The notes: a model not told the origin generated them from the sequence alone. DNA of 64,000 bases from Dermanyssus gallinae (GCA_003439945.1 QVRM01001033.1:92001-156000), one strand, 5' to 3'; numbered from the stretch's first letter, positions 37,874 to 48,119 are shown. Translations and numbers: made by a program.

Positions 37874-38070
37874 GAGCCCGGTGGTGGCGTGGTGGATTAA
37901 GTCTGCGCCGGCTCGCTACCGGAGGAGACACATGGGCGCGCGCGGGTTCGAGCCCCACCGTTGCACCGATTTGTATTTATGGGGGTAGTCCGTCTATGAA
38001 TGAGCGATGTGAAAAACAGTTCCGTGGACGCTGTTAAATCTTGGCTGAGGGTCAGCCCGAAAACTTGACT
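37874..38070 (+). mobile_element. tRNA-derived SINE, family B, most complete copy
   Basis: Begins GAGCCCGGTGGTGGCGTGG; A-box-like TGGCGTGGTGG (37885-37895) and B box GGGTTCGAGCCCC (37944-37956) form a pol III-type internal promoter. The non-tRNA body includes TTTGTATTTATGGGGG and CAGTTCCGTGGACG and ends near CTGAGGGTCAGCCCGAAAAC. Two minus-strand copies in the window share this order of blocks. Unlike family A there is no clear A-tail. Confidence 0.85.
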
Positions 38071-38808
38071 TTAGTAATAGTAGAAGTAGCAAAACCTTTG
38101 AAAGCTTGCAAACCTCATGAACGAAATACATAACGAGTGGCAGCTCAAGAGCAGGTCTGCTACCTGCAAACCAAGGCCATCGTGTCAATCTAATGAACTA
38201 TTCTCTAGTCGTAACTAGTCTATGGTCAATATGGCATTAACGACTAAGCACTTTGCGCGTTCACGACAACGATCTGAGAAGAGGCCACCACACAGCTAAT
38301 GATGAGGATAGCGAGGAGTTTTCTCGGAAGAGGACGCTTTCCGGTTGTATTCGCTCATGGCTTAAGCTTACCTTAGTACATTTCCAGTTCATCTTAGTAG
38401 ATTTCCAGTGTACGAAATAGGTTTTGCGATGGTAAACCGCGACGCAAACATCGCTATACCGTGCTTGTTTCAAAATATTATAGTTTAAGCATAAAACATA
38501 TGGTAGGCTGAGTAGAGCCATTGGCTCATATTACGGCAATTACGGTTCATTAGAGTAAAACAGATTAGCTCCAACGCAATCATAGAATAGTTAAATCAAA
38601 CACTAATGAATGCCGACCGGACACAGCTGAGATATCTTGTATAGGTAAGAGAGATCATATATATATATATATATGCAAAATAAACATCCGTATGTATTTT
38701 GTTTTAAGTATAACGTCCCCTAATTCGGGAATGCATAATGCACAAAAACTGAAACTCAAATATATTTAGATTTTATATTGTAAACCCGTAAGGGATAGTT
38801 TGCATATA

Positions 38809-38849
<41 letters not shown>

Positions 38850-38862
38850 ACATGTATACAGC
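38071..38862. other. Unassigned intergenic stretch
   Basis: TA runs at about 38659-38674 and 38813-38847. No gene recognised. Confidence 0.5.
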
Positions 38863-39294
38863 TCAACCAAATATGAGACAAAAATTGTAATAAAAAAAAG
38901 ACGCAATTAGCATATCACTGGCTTTCGTCGGATGTCCCCGTGCGCAAAATTGAAGACCTACTTCTGCTTCAGACGCCATTGCCTCGACTGTCAGTTTTCT
39001 CTCTGTCTCTTTGTTGTTATTGTCTTCTTTTACAGTATTTCGATGGGCGCAGCTCAACCGAGTCTCGTCCTCGCCGGGAGTTAGGCGGGAGTTACTCTCC
39101 GCGCCAGTGCCATCCATATCACATATCTGCTCCCCATTGGTGCTCGGGTCGTTCGGAGGGGTGTCGATCTGTGCGCAGCCGCTGACGCCGGTCACCTCTG
39201 GCATCGGCGTCGGCTGGCGTCTACCTGTCGTTGTTGCCGCCAACCCAGTGCAGCCAACTAATGCGAAGAGGCCGAGTAATAAGCAACCCCCCAA
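38863..39294 (-). CDS. Hypothetical open frame, ~143 codons
   Basis: A long minus-strand frame of normal composition with no ATG at its start; it begins near a Gly/Leu-rich hydrophobic stretch and continues into an acidic region (e.g. DTPPNDPSTNGEQICDMDG). The first ATG lies about 30 codons in. A second frame with a true ATG at 39479 (MRSPLLQNMAQAGTAKRR...) overlaps its upstream part. The two could be pieces of one spliced product, but no convincing donor/acceptor pair was found. Function unknown. Confidence 0.2.
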   Translation of the reverse strand: MGGCLLLGLFALVGCTGLAATTTGRRQPTPMPEVTGVSGCAQIDTPPNDPSTNGEQICDMDGTGAESNSRLTPGEDETRLSCAHRNTVKEDNNNKETERKLTVEAMASEAEVGLQFCARGHPTKASDMLIASFFYYNFCLIFG

Positions 39295-39607
39295 CCCCCA
39301 GCGGCGGCGGCGGCGGGAGCTGGAGCAGAAACCGTAGCAGCAGCCGCAGATATGACAGGGCCATAGTTATGATGGATGAGGCGAATGTTTTCGCTCCGAC
39401 CCCCGGGAGGAGCTGTAGCAGCGGACCGCCTCTTCGCCGTTCCTGCCTGCGCCATATTTTGAAGCAGCGGGCTCCTCATAATCCTCCTCCAACGTCCTAA
39501 CCTGCTCTGCCCTGCCCCCGAAATCCTACTCTTTGGTTATTTGCTACTGCTGCTGCTGCTGCCACAGATACTCTTGTCGTCACCGGCGTCGCAAACCTCT
39601 CTGAAAT

Positions 39608-39622
39608 GGGGGGGGGGGGGGG
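39608..39622. repeat. Poly(G) run of 15
   Basis: Homopolymer G tract. Confidence 0.95.
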
Positions 39623-39736
39623 AATATCGCGCCTCATAATCATAACCAATTATATTTTCGCTTGTCGTCCTCCACCGACATCGAGGCGGGCTGATTCACT
39701 CACAGATGCCGGCGCTAGTATATATATATATATATA

Positions 39737-39765
39737 GGACTGTTCAAATAAATAGATACGAAACG

Positions 39766-39767
<2 letters not shown>
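39737..39767 (+). mobile_element. Orphan left end of the family 2 mariner-derived MITE
   Basis: Matches the first ~30 bases of the element at 39832 and is separated from it only by a TA array. Confidence 0.7.
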
Positions 39768-39801
<34 letters not shown>

Positions 39802-39804
39802 GAG

Positions 39805-39831
<27 letters not shown>

Positions 39832-39836
<5 letters not shown>

Positions 39837-40143
39837 TGTTTAAATGAATAGATACGAAACGTCCTAACAACCATAATTTTTAACATGCCGCTTTAGGATA
39901 ATGTATTGACGCATCTAAGGACGCGAATGGAGCATGATTGAGCATGGAACTTCCATTGTAAAATTCGACGTTTCAGGAACATTTGACAATTCCATCAGTT
40001 TGGAAGCGGCTTAAACTCAAACATCAAACTCAAGGACACAGTGAAAGCCTGTCAAAGATGCAGGAATTCAGGGAATAGGAAATTCTTTGAAATAAATACG
40101 TTAATTATGTCTACAGCGTAATTTCGTACCTCTTCATTTGAAC

Positions 40144-40147
<4 letters not shown>
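39832..40147 (+). mobile_element. MITE derived from family 2 mariner
   Basis: A ~316-bp non-coding element. Its left end (TTTAAATGAATAGATACGAAA) and right end (TTCGTACCTCTTCATTTGAAC) are inverted repeats, and both abut TA arrays. The left interior (AACATGCCGCTTTAGGATAA...) and the right interior (AATTCTTTG..., then ACAG before the terminus) correspond to the ends of the transposase relic at 60494-61390, so it looks like an internal-deletion derivative of that mariner. Confidence 0.8.

Positions 40148-40148
<1 letters not shown>

Positions 40149-40214
<66 letters not shown>
40149..40214. repeat. (TA)n array between two family 2 MITE copies
   Basis: Pure TA run of about 66 bases. Confidence 0.96.
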
Positions 40215-40215
<1 letters not shown>

Positions 40216-40225
40216 TTGTATATAA

Positions 40226-40440
40226 GACGGGTTCAAGTTACAAAGTACGAAACGTCGTAACAACCAAACCGGTTAAAGTTTAAATATGCCCCTTTGGACA
40301 AACGCAGTGACAAATCTAGAAATACGAATAGAAATATGGCTGTGCGCATGCGCGGCAGCGCGCGCATGACGGAGTAGAGAAGCAGGCAGTCGTGTGTTCT
40401 GAGTAAAATTCGATTATTCAGGAGCATTACGAATATAATT
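40226..40440 (+). mobile_element. 5' fragment of a family 2 mariner
   Basis: Starts GACGGGTTCAAGTTACAAAG, continues GTACGAAACGTCGTAACAACC and a block matching the first ~200 bases of the relic at 60494 (AATATGCC..., CAGGCAGT(C/T)GTGTGT). The right terminus is missing. Confidence 0.75.
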
Positions 40441-40556
40441 TCTTTTTACATAGGCCAGAAACAGAAATTCGTAATGCAGACCCACTAAATATGGTGGTCC
40501 CCTTTCCTACATGACCTTTAGTGTTTGTAGGAAGCCGTTAGTCTAGCTTTCAGTCT

Positions 40557-41420
40557 TCAGTCTGCTGGCGACGCCTTATGCGTTGGCATCCTTCCTTCGT
40601 CATTTTTGTCTTCACCCTCAAAGCGGCCTTTCTCGTTGTACTGCTCTACACGTTTGGTCGTGACCGGGCCGTCTTCTTCATGCCATCGAAAGCCCTGCAT
40701 GCAGGGAACGTGATCTACCTCATTAGTCTTGCTGATGTCGAACAAGACATGCGTGGTTACTTCAGTCTTCCCGATCTTCACCATATAGGCCCAGAAGCTT
40801 CCACGACCGGTAATAATTTGGTTAGGTAGTGCGTTGTTTCCGCGTGCTTGCATCAGTAGTACTTTATGAGATCTGGCAATATAGACCTCGTCCACGACCC
40901 CGGTGCCTGTCGTTTTGCTTTAGTCTCCAGCCTCCTAGCTCTCCAGAGTCTTTTTTGCATCGTCTTGCTTGAAACCGGTTCAAAGAGAAGCCGTCTATCC
41001 GTTTTGATCAAAGTATCATGTGTGCATCTACCAACACAGCGTGAACTACAGCTAGTTTCCTCTGTTCTTAGGTTTGCCCTTGTCTCCTCTGTTGTCGGGC
41101 TTGAGCGACTGTGCAACTTGAATAATTTCGGTTGCTCCTTTCGAAGGGACAGACGTATCTGCTTCTTTTGCCGATCGTTCACCCCTTTTTTTCTAGGGAG
41201 CAGATGCCATTGAATTTGCTCAGTGCCTGCCGCAGAGAATTTTTTTTGTCGTTTTAGCAGTGAAGCTCCTCAATTTTTGTCCGGTAGCTCCACAGCAATT
41301 ACATCTGCGGTCTCGGGGCGTTTCTTCGGCACAGTCTTACGTTCCGTCCCCTGGCATCTCGTGCAGCTGGAAAAATCGGCCAGCCGGCACGTTGACTGCC
41401 CGATGCTAATAAGTCCTCTC
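40557..41420 (-). pseudogene. Possible retroelement remnant (weak)
   Basis: Minus-strand frames of ordinary composition run through 41182-40853 and 40895-40557. Just upstream (about 41405-41235) a minus frame contains CRLADFSSCTRCQG, a Cys-rich segment loosely like a Gag zinc knuckle but lacking a clean CCHC. No protease, RT or integrase motif was found. It could be a decayed retroelement or chance. Confidence 0.25.
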
Positions 41421-41465
41421 CCCTGTAGGGCTTTTCCGATCTTCCTGCTTATGAGTAGGGTAGAT

Positions 41466-41535
41466 TATTTTCAAGAAAGGGTCATGGATTGGACCTACTT
41501 TCACTATTTTCAAGAAAGGGTAATGGATTGGACCT
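41466..41535 (+). repeat. 39-bp tandem duplication, two units
   Basis: TATTTTCAAGAAAGGGT(C/A) followed by ATGGATTGGACCT begins at 41466 and again at 41505. The 39-base period is a multiple of three. Confidence 0.92.
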
Positions 41536-41689
41536 TATGGAGTACTGATGCCGTGCCGTACCTGTTACCACCCTAGCCCTTGAAATATCTGTAAAATATA
41601 AAAATGGTTAAGACAATTAAAAGTCGCGGCAACGCCAGGAAAGACGCCGTTTAGACGTTTTGCCAAAATCTGATAGAGATATGCGTGCG

Positions 41690-41865
41690 CAAGTGCACGT
41701 TCAATCTATCGATTGCGCCAAAAGGCGAACTGATTAGCTGACAAATACTAGGGCTGATGGACTCAAGGTGTTTATCAAGCCGTGTCAATGAAATCTTCTC
41801 AAATACATTAGAGAGATAACCAATTAGAGATATTATACAGTAGCTCGGTGCTAGTGCCCTGTTGT
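41690..41865 (-). pseudogene. Non-LTR reverse transcriptase fragment
   Basis: The minus strand encodes CIISLIGYLSNVFEKISLTR followed by a segment ending LISSPFG, a match to the non-LTR RT motif YRPISLLSxLSKxFEKxI...QFGFR that precedes motif A. The conserved Arg-Pro is lost and no further RT motifs follow. Fragment only. Confidence 0.72.
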
Positions 41866-42288
41866 CCTCTTGTAAAGCGAAGTCGCAAAAGAGGCCTTTC
41901 GACGCAAGATGAAGGTACCCTAAGTGAACGACAGGTTGATCATATACACACACACATTTATATTGACATAGCAGCTAGCTGCAGCAGATGTTTTCCGGGT
42001 ACGCCCGAAACGACTAAGCTCCAACGGGCCATTTTTTGGAGAGAAATGAACAAAGCATTAGGACCGACACAACACGATCCAGCTGAAATGGGGGATTCTC
42101 ATGAATTCCATAATTTCTCCATCAGGGATGTTATGTCGCGTGTGAGGCATAGCGGGGCAACCTTATCTGAACCGATGGTAGTTAAATACAATAGATGGTA
42201 GAAAATTTAGTTTATCGATGTACCACTCAAACTGGTTGCAGAACGGGTAGCCGCTACAGCCAGGGAGGTGGCAGATCTATTGAATGTA
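41866..42288. other. Unassigned stretch with a plus-strand open frame
   Basis: The plus frame through 42040-42190 (MNKALGPTQHDPAEMGDSHE...) has ordinary composition but no family resemblance that I can name. Confidence 0.4.
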
Positions 42289-42738
42289 TTAGGTTGGTCC
42301 ATAAGTCCTCTCGGATTTTTCACTCATTTTTAAAGACACATGTCCTTACAACGTTCTGGTCAATTGTCCCCTTTAAATTGTCCAGTTGTTGACAGTATTT
42401 TATCGTACGGATCGTTTCGTTTGGTTGCAACAGCTCATAAAATATCACCCCCTCCGCGTCCCACCGAACACTTAACATCACTTTTCTTGTATGGGGCTTG
42501 GCAGTTGCTTGGCTCTCACTCCCTTTTTAAGGCGCGCCCTTCTGCGGACATACACTTTAAATATCTTAGTTACGACTTAAATTGCATTTTTCCTTTCCGG
42601 AAATAAAAAAGCATTAAATGACAAAAATACACATTTAAGTTTGCCATCTTCACTCGAGCTTTACAGCTTTCGTCTTCTCTCGGGTCTGCGCAGTGCAGCG
42701 CACGTAATTACCCGAAAACACTTATGGACCAACCCAAC
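42289..42738. mobile_element. MITE with TTAGGTTGGTCCATAAGT ends
   Basis: Left end 42289-42314 and right end 42711-42738 are inverted repeats sharing GGTTGGTCCATAAGT and a C/T-rich continuation. Length is about 450 bases with no coding capacity. The ends look like mariner/Tc1 termini and a TA lies immediately left. The termini differ from both mariner families described here, so this is a third family. Confidence 0.78.
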
Positions 42739-42960
42739 ATTTTCCTACCGCATTTTGTACCAATAAAATTCCTGAAGTAACGCATAGCATATCTCAAGCT
42801 TTGCATCGCTCACAGATCATGTTGGTAATGCTTTAGGCTTTTCAAGTAAGCACCCTTACTCGCAGGATAGTTAACCTTCCTGTGTCAACGATATATTTTA
42901 CTATATGTATATATTTGTTTGTGTACTTAATATATGGCAAATTATTTTACACAACGTGCG

Positions 42961-42965
<5 letters not shown>

Positions 42966-42994
<29 letters not shown>
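42966..42994. repeat. (TA)n array, mariner insertion site
   Basis: TA run directly adjoining the left terminus of the mariner. Confidence 0.95.
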
Positions 42995-43199
42995 CGAGGT
43001 GTGTTCAAAAAGTATCGCGACTTTTGAATTTTCGCGGGTTACGTATATTCGAATTTCGATTTTTTGTGGCGTTATGTTGGTACTCATGTCTCTCACTTAT
43101 GCCGACAAGCTCGGCCATTTTGAATGTTCACTTAATTGTTGACAGCTGCTTTGCTTGCACGTGTTTTGGATCGTCTTCGATTTTTACCTATTCAAAAAA

Positions 43200-44260
43200 A
43201 TGGATCAAAGAACCTGTATCAAATTTTGTGTGAAAAACGAAATTAAGTGCGCGGATGCATTCCGAATGTTGACTGTGGCATACGGAGAAGCTACCTTGGA
43301 CCGAAGCAACGTTTATCGGTGGTACAAAATGTTCTCAGAAGGCCGAGAAGATGTGAACGACGAAGAGCGTGCCGGACGCCCGAGCACTTCAACAACAGAC
43401 GAAAAAATTAATGAAGTGGAGAAAATGGTATTGGCCAATCGTCGAATCACCGTTAGAGAAGTTGCTGAGGACCTAAACATATCGATTGGCTCGTGCCATT
43501 CGATTTTTATCAATGATTTGGGCATGAGACGGGTCGCCGCGAAATTCGTACCAAAATTGCTCAATTGCGACCAAAAACAGCATCGCATGAACACTGCTAA
43601 TGAGATGTTGGACTCTGTCCGCGACGACCCAAATTTGCTCCAGAGGGTCATAACTGGTGACGAATCGTGGGTTTATGGTTATGACGTGGAAACCAAAGCT
43701 CAATCATCTCAATGGAAGCTGCCGCACGAACCAAGACCGAAAAAAGCGCGCCAAGTTCGGTCGAATGTGAAAGTTTTGCTGACAGTTTTCTTCGATTGCA
43801 GGGGCGTGGTGCATCATGAGTTCTTGCCACAGGGTAGAACGGTCAATAAGGAATATTACCTGCAAGTTATGCGCAATTTGCGCGAAGCAATCCGCCAGAA
43901 ACGCCCGGATTTGTGGAAGAACAAAAATTGGCTTTTGCACCACGATAACGCCCCTGCTCACACATCGTTGCTTGTGCGCGAGTTTTTGGCCAAAAACAAC
44001 ACACTAATGATGCCGCAGCCACCGTATTCCCCAGATCTGGCCCCCTGTGACTTTTCTTGTTCCCTAAACTGAAGAGGCCCATGAAAGGACGACGTTACGC
44101 TACGCTTGACGAGATAAAGACGGCATCGAAGGAGGAGCTGAACAAGATAAAAAAAAATGGTTTTTTGAAGTGCTTCGAAGATTGGAAAAACCGTTGGCAC
44201 AAGTGTATAATATCTCATGGGGATTACTTTGAAGGGGACAAAATAGATATTCATGAATAA
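43200..44260 (+). pseudogene. Mariner transposase, one frameshift
   Basis: Cuts and pastes the element at TA sites by a DD34D nuclease. The frame starts MDQRTCIKFCVKNEIKC at 43200. N-terminal helix-turn-helix residues (VYRWYKMFSEGREDV, ~38-52) are followed by the linker RAGRPST (~58-64), then D154 in TGDES, D249 in HHDNAPAHT and D284 in SPDLAPCD, with exactly 34 residues between the last two. Immediately after CDF a single-base loss in a short T run (~44051-44056) shifts the frame, and the first frame ends at 44072. The last ~67 codons continue in another frame from 44057 to TAA at 44258. Everything else looks intact, about 350 codons as usual for mariner. The frameshift may be real or a sequencing error. 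Confidence 0.93.
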
Positions 44261-44262
44261 AT

Positions 44263-44350
44263 GAATAATTTTTGAAAAAACACAAAAGTCGCGAATAATT
44301 TTTGAAAAAACACAAAAGTCGCGAATAATTTTTGAAAAAACACAAAAGAC
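44263..44350 (+). repeat. 30-bp tandem triplication inside the mariner right end
   Basis: Units of GAATAATTTTTGAAAAAACA followed by CAAAAGTCGC start at 44263, 44293 and 44323 (the last unit truncated). It lies between the transposase stop and the right terminal repeat. Confidence 0.95.
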
Positions 44351-44374
44351 TTTTTGAACACACCTCGTATATAT

Positions 44375-44394
44375 AGGGCATGGCCATATACGTG

Positions 44395-44430
<36 letters not shown>

Positions 44431-44459
44431 GCAACGCACATATATGGCCATGTCCTGCA
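44375..44459. repeat. Inverted repeat around a TA array
   Basis: AGGGCATGGCCATATACGTG (44375-44394) and its near reverse complement at 44437-44459 flank a TA array, just right of the mariner. Confidence 0.85.
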
Positions 44460-44758
44460 CTTAAACAAAACTGGGGATCACGTATGGTAGACGCCGCAAT
44501 CGGATGATGTCAGTCGTCCTAAGGTACAGCAATAGTCGTAGAAGCATGTCGTTTATTATGGCCACCCGTTCCCATGGTGGCCAGGACGTGGACGACAATT
44601 TTGGACCGCTAGTCGCCATACTATACCTACATGGATTTACGCACACTGGTTTTACACTACATCTTTTATAGTTCGGAACGTATATAAGACCATATATGTC
44701 GGTCAGAGGTAGTGTTGATTATGCCATATATATATATATATATGCAGACGCACAAATA

Positions 44759-44796
<38 letters not shown>

Positions 44797-45290
44797 GTTT
44801 CGGGCCGACGTGGCAAAGTATGGTCGTGCACTGTTAGGCATGGGCGTTCTGCGTTCTCTCCGAGGCCATATCTGGCTTTCATTTGATAGCCGTGGCATGA
44901 CCCGTGATCCGTGCAACGATCCCAAATGGTCCGAGGATTATTGCAGTTCGACTATACGTGTACAGGTTTGGATATATATATATATATACTTATTGTACGA
45001 TAAAGACACATTGGATAAGTCCAAATGCAAACGTTTACTTGTATATAGATGTATATAATGTCTAAATAGAATACAAACTATTAAAAATGTAAGTGGTCAA
45101 ATCGTGTCGGTTTCGAATGAACCCAGCAGATGGGAGTAGTGTGTCTTACAGTATGTATAGCATAAGTAAGTTGGACTTATTGTTGCGGTACGCCCTAGTC
45201 GCAGTTGCATTCGTTATGTTACTTGCGTCTCGTGTGGACATATGCTGTATTGTGCAAGGCGGTATGAACATAGCCTCTAAAAAGAGTCAG

Positions 45291-45292
<2 letters not shown>
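44460..45292. other. Unassigned stretch with TA runs
   Basis: TA runs at about 44726-44743, 44759-44792 and 44971-44988. No gene recognised. Confidence 0.55.

Positions 45293-45353
<61 letters not shown>
45293..45353. repeat. (TA)n array
   Basis: Pure TA run of about 61 bases. Confidence 0.96.
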
Positions 45354-45356
<3 letters not shown>

Positions 45357-46350
45357 GCAAGAGAGGGAAAGAGAGCTAAGGCACTTTATATAATATCTAA
45401 TTACTTTGCGGTACGTTCCCTACTGCAGTTTCTCCATCATGCTGGTCTCATTGATAGTCAGCCGTTTTTTTTTATTTTTATAAACGGCAATCCATCTCGT
45501 AGTGTTCGCATAATTAAACTCACACTGTTGTAGTATAAATGGCACTGTATGTCAAATCGGCAACACCCCCACACGAAAGGGGAAAAAGGGACAGACAAAG
45601 CTAATTTCGAACAGCGTATCGTAGGAAAGAGGATTAAACAACAATTAACCGTTGCCGTAGCGGTAGGGATCAGTAACAGCGGTAACAACAATGACGGTGG
45701 CAGCGTCCCGTGCACGCAAGAGCAGGGCGGGTGTTCGTTCCCCTTGAGAACGCCCGCCTCTGCTATCCAAGGTAGTTGTCTAGCTATCAAAACTGCAGTA
45801 CCATAGACACCGACCTCATGGCCTGCGTACTCGTTGCCGGCGTCCCTATGATCCCCTTCCTTGCCCACTAATTTGTTTAGTTTCGTCAGTAGCACGTTTA
45901 GTGAGGTAGTCCCGTGGCTGAACGGACGCGCTCCAACGTGAGAGGCCTGCGAGCACGTTGACGGCGCTCTCGCCAAATGCACGCCTAAGCAGCTGAGGGC
46001 CAAATGGCTGCTGCTGCCGGGAATTCCTATTCCCAGCGCCCATAGCCCGACGGGTCGGGCCACGCAGCCTCGTCACCATCCATATAGTAGTTAGTTAGAC
46101 TCAACTGGGCCCTCAAACTACAGAGGGAGACAGCCTCTCGCCTGCCTATCTTATAGCCTGCCTATCCTACGACGGACCTCAATCTGCCAAGAGCACGCCG
46201 AAACAGCGTGGGTGGTGGTGGTGGTGGCGGCGCCGAATGATCGAGTGGTTTTGAAACGACACCTCAACGCAGTCGAGGCACTTCGAGGCGTGGCGTTTCC
46301 TATGTTCCCTATGTCATGTCGCATCCCTACACGAGGTCCGCGCGTGGACA
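45354..46350. other. Unassigned stretch with overlapping open frames
   Basis: Open frames of 85-200 codons overlap here on both strands (plus 45549-45806 with a true ATG; minus 46079-45846 with a true ATG; a minus frame of ~200 codons ending at 45458 without an ATG at its start). Composition is ordinary but none shows a recognisable domain, and at most one can be real. Confidence 0.35.
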
Positions 46351-46577
46351 CGTACTGTCACAGAGCTAGAAATAGATAGGTGTACCTACATAAACATGAA
46401 ACAGCAAATCCGACTACAGCGGAAAAAAAAAGAATAATTAGGTGAGTGAACTTACAACAGAATATAAAAAGGATCAGAGACATGAGAAAAATTGTGAGTA
46501 GAAAATACTCGTGATACGAGTGAGAAGCTGTGTGTATAGGCTATGTTTGTCGGTCTACGATTGACTTAGCTGTCGCT

Positions 46578-46617
<40 letters not shown>

Positions 46618-47779
46618 CACAGAATGCGTTTACTATGTTTTAAAAGAAGCCCCCCATTTATAATCGTCTTTAACGCTCCCTGCTGAATTCCTGCAACCGA
46701 ATCTAAAACTTGATTTGGTTTTGTTAGTTTAGACGTTGATCCTTATTTGTTGCTCTTCCTGATCACACGAGTACATTGCTCGGTTGAATCGCACACAGGC
46801 GCTGCAAATCTTACGTAAAATTGACATGGTTGCTAATGCTAACTGTTTCCTTTATTGAATAGTAGATCGCGCACACAACATTCGCTCTAAAAAGTTGATC
46901 GACTAGTGTGTATGTGCATAAAAAAATTTAACTATGGCATCACTTAAAATTAGTTTTTACGGTTCATTAGATCAATTATTTAATAATTAAAGAAAACACC
47001 TGAATGTCAACTGCCTCATAGATTTCGACATCAACTATGACTATTTGTGACACTAATGTTACTAATCGACATGGGAGCACAACATGCGCCATTGCGAGAC
47101 AGCCGGTCACTATAGATTTCCTATAGAGAAGCTAAGCACACCACTGTGTTCGTGAGAAAATTCTGCTTCTTCCGAAGAACATAAGACGCTGGCAAGAAGC
47201 TGCAACATTTTAGTTTAGAAGGGAATTCGCAAATATTAAAGTTCTATTGCTAACTTCCACGTTCAATACTTGAAAATTATAATCTTACAACCATTCACAA
47301 CTGCTCACACATGTACATTTCATGACGCTAATTTGGTACTAAATTTTTGGCGATCCGAGCCGTGGTAGATATGGTATCAAAATGACCACCATATAAATGG
47401 TGCTAAAATTACCTTCATGCAATTTGTGTTAGTTTTGCGCGTCAGCGCTGTAAAAAGTCGTAGGGTTATGCTTTTAAGGCACTGAACGTGAAAGCTCGCA
47501 ACGGCACAGGTTATACCCCTATGTCGGGCAATGACAGCAGTGTCACAAATTTTAGTAATTTCACTCTCACTTTAGATCAAGACGGATATATTTAGAGACC
47601 AAACCTAGTCTGGAAGGCTACAGTGGATAGAACGTTAATTAATTACAGAGGCTGCAGCCGAGGATCTGCACTCCAAGCTTAATTCGATTCGATAGGCATG
47701 CTTTCGGCTAGAACATATAGATTTATTTTTCATTGGTATAAGACTCAACGTGTGTACGATGCGACGTTTATTGAGACCT
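46351..47779. other. AT-rich stretch, nothing recognised
   Basis: A TA array at 46580-46613; otherwise no ORF above 60 codons and no repeat recognised. Confidence 0.6.
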
Positions 47780-47825
47780 GGTGGCGCATGTAGTCTAAGA
47801 TGCGCCTTAGACTACGTGCGCCACC
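47780..47825. repeat. 20-bp hairpin
   Basis: Left arm 47780-47799 (GGTGGCGCATGTAGTCTAAG) pairs with 47806-47825 with a single mismatch and a 6-base loop. Confidence 0.92.
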
Positions 47826-48119
47826 GAGACAAAAATGCACTGAGGCGCAGGTTTGAAAGAGAGAGACGCTCTAGTCCGCTTCGGCTCGAAGGATGAACGA
47901 CGGTAGGTAAGCACTTGTCCGGACTAACAGGCTTCTGGGGGAAAAGGGGGAGAGAGAGATCTCGATCCTGACGTGAACAGATTATAGATCACTAGATTAG
48001 TATCAGAACATCAGAATAGACTACAATGTAAACGTAGCTGAATGTTTAACGGACTTAGTTTAGACATTTTAGCGAACATATTAATCTTAGGCTATCCGCT
48101 GTGGCAAGGGAACAGGAAA

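Larger units (their letters stand above)
42995..44367 (+). mobile_element. Mariner transposon, nearly intact
   Basis: 1373 bp bounded by TA on both sides. The outer 19 bases of the inverted terminal repeats, CGAGGTGTGTTCAAAAAGT, are identical at left (42995-43013) and right (reverse complement of 44349-44367). The left repeat continues ATCGCGACTTTTG; at the right this inner part is replaced by a tandem triplication (44263-44350). It contains one transposase gene on the plus strand. The target was a TA array, which continues on both sides. Confidence 0.95.

Noticed and set aside
37874..37960. Functional tRNA gene
   Set aside because: Same reasoning: the B box is perfect, but the sequence is part of a three-copy SINE family.
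44263..44350. CRISPR-like array
   Set aside because: Three tandem 30-bp units without spacers, inside a mariner end.
45458..46063. ~200-codon minus-strand gene
   Set aside because: No ATG at the start, overlapped by open frames on both strands, and no recognisable domain.
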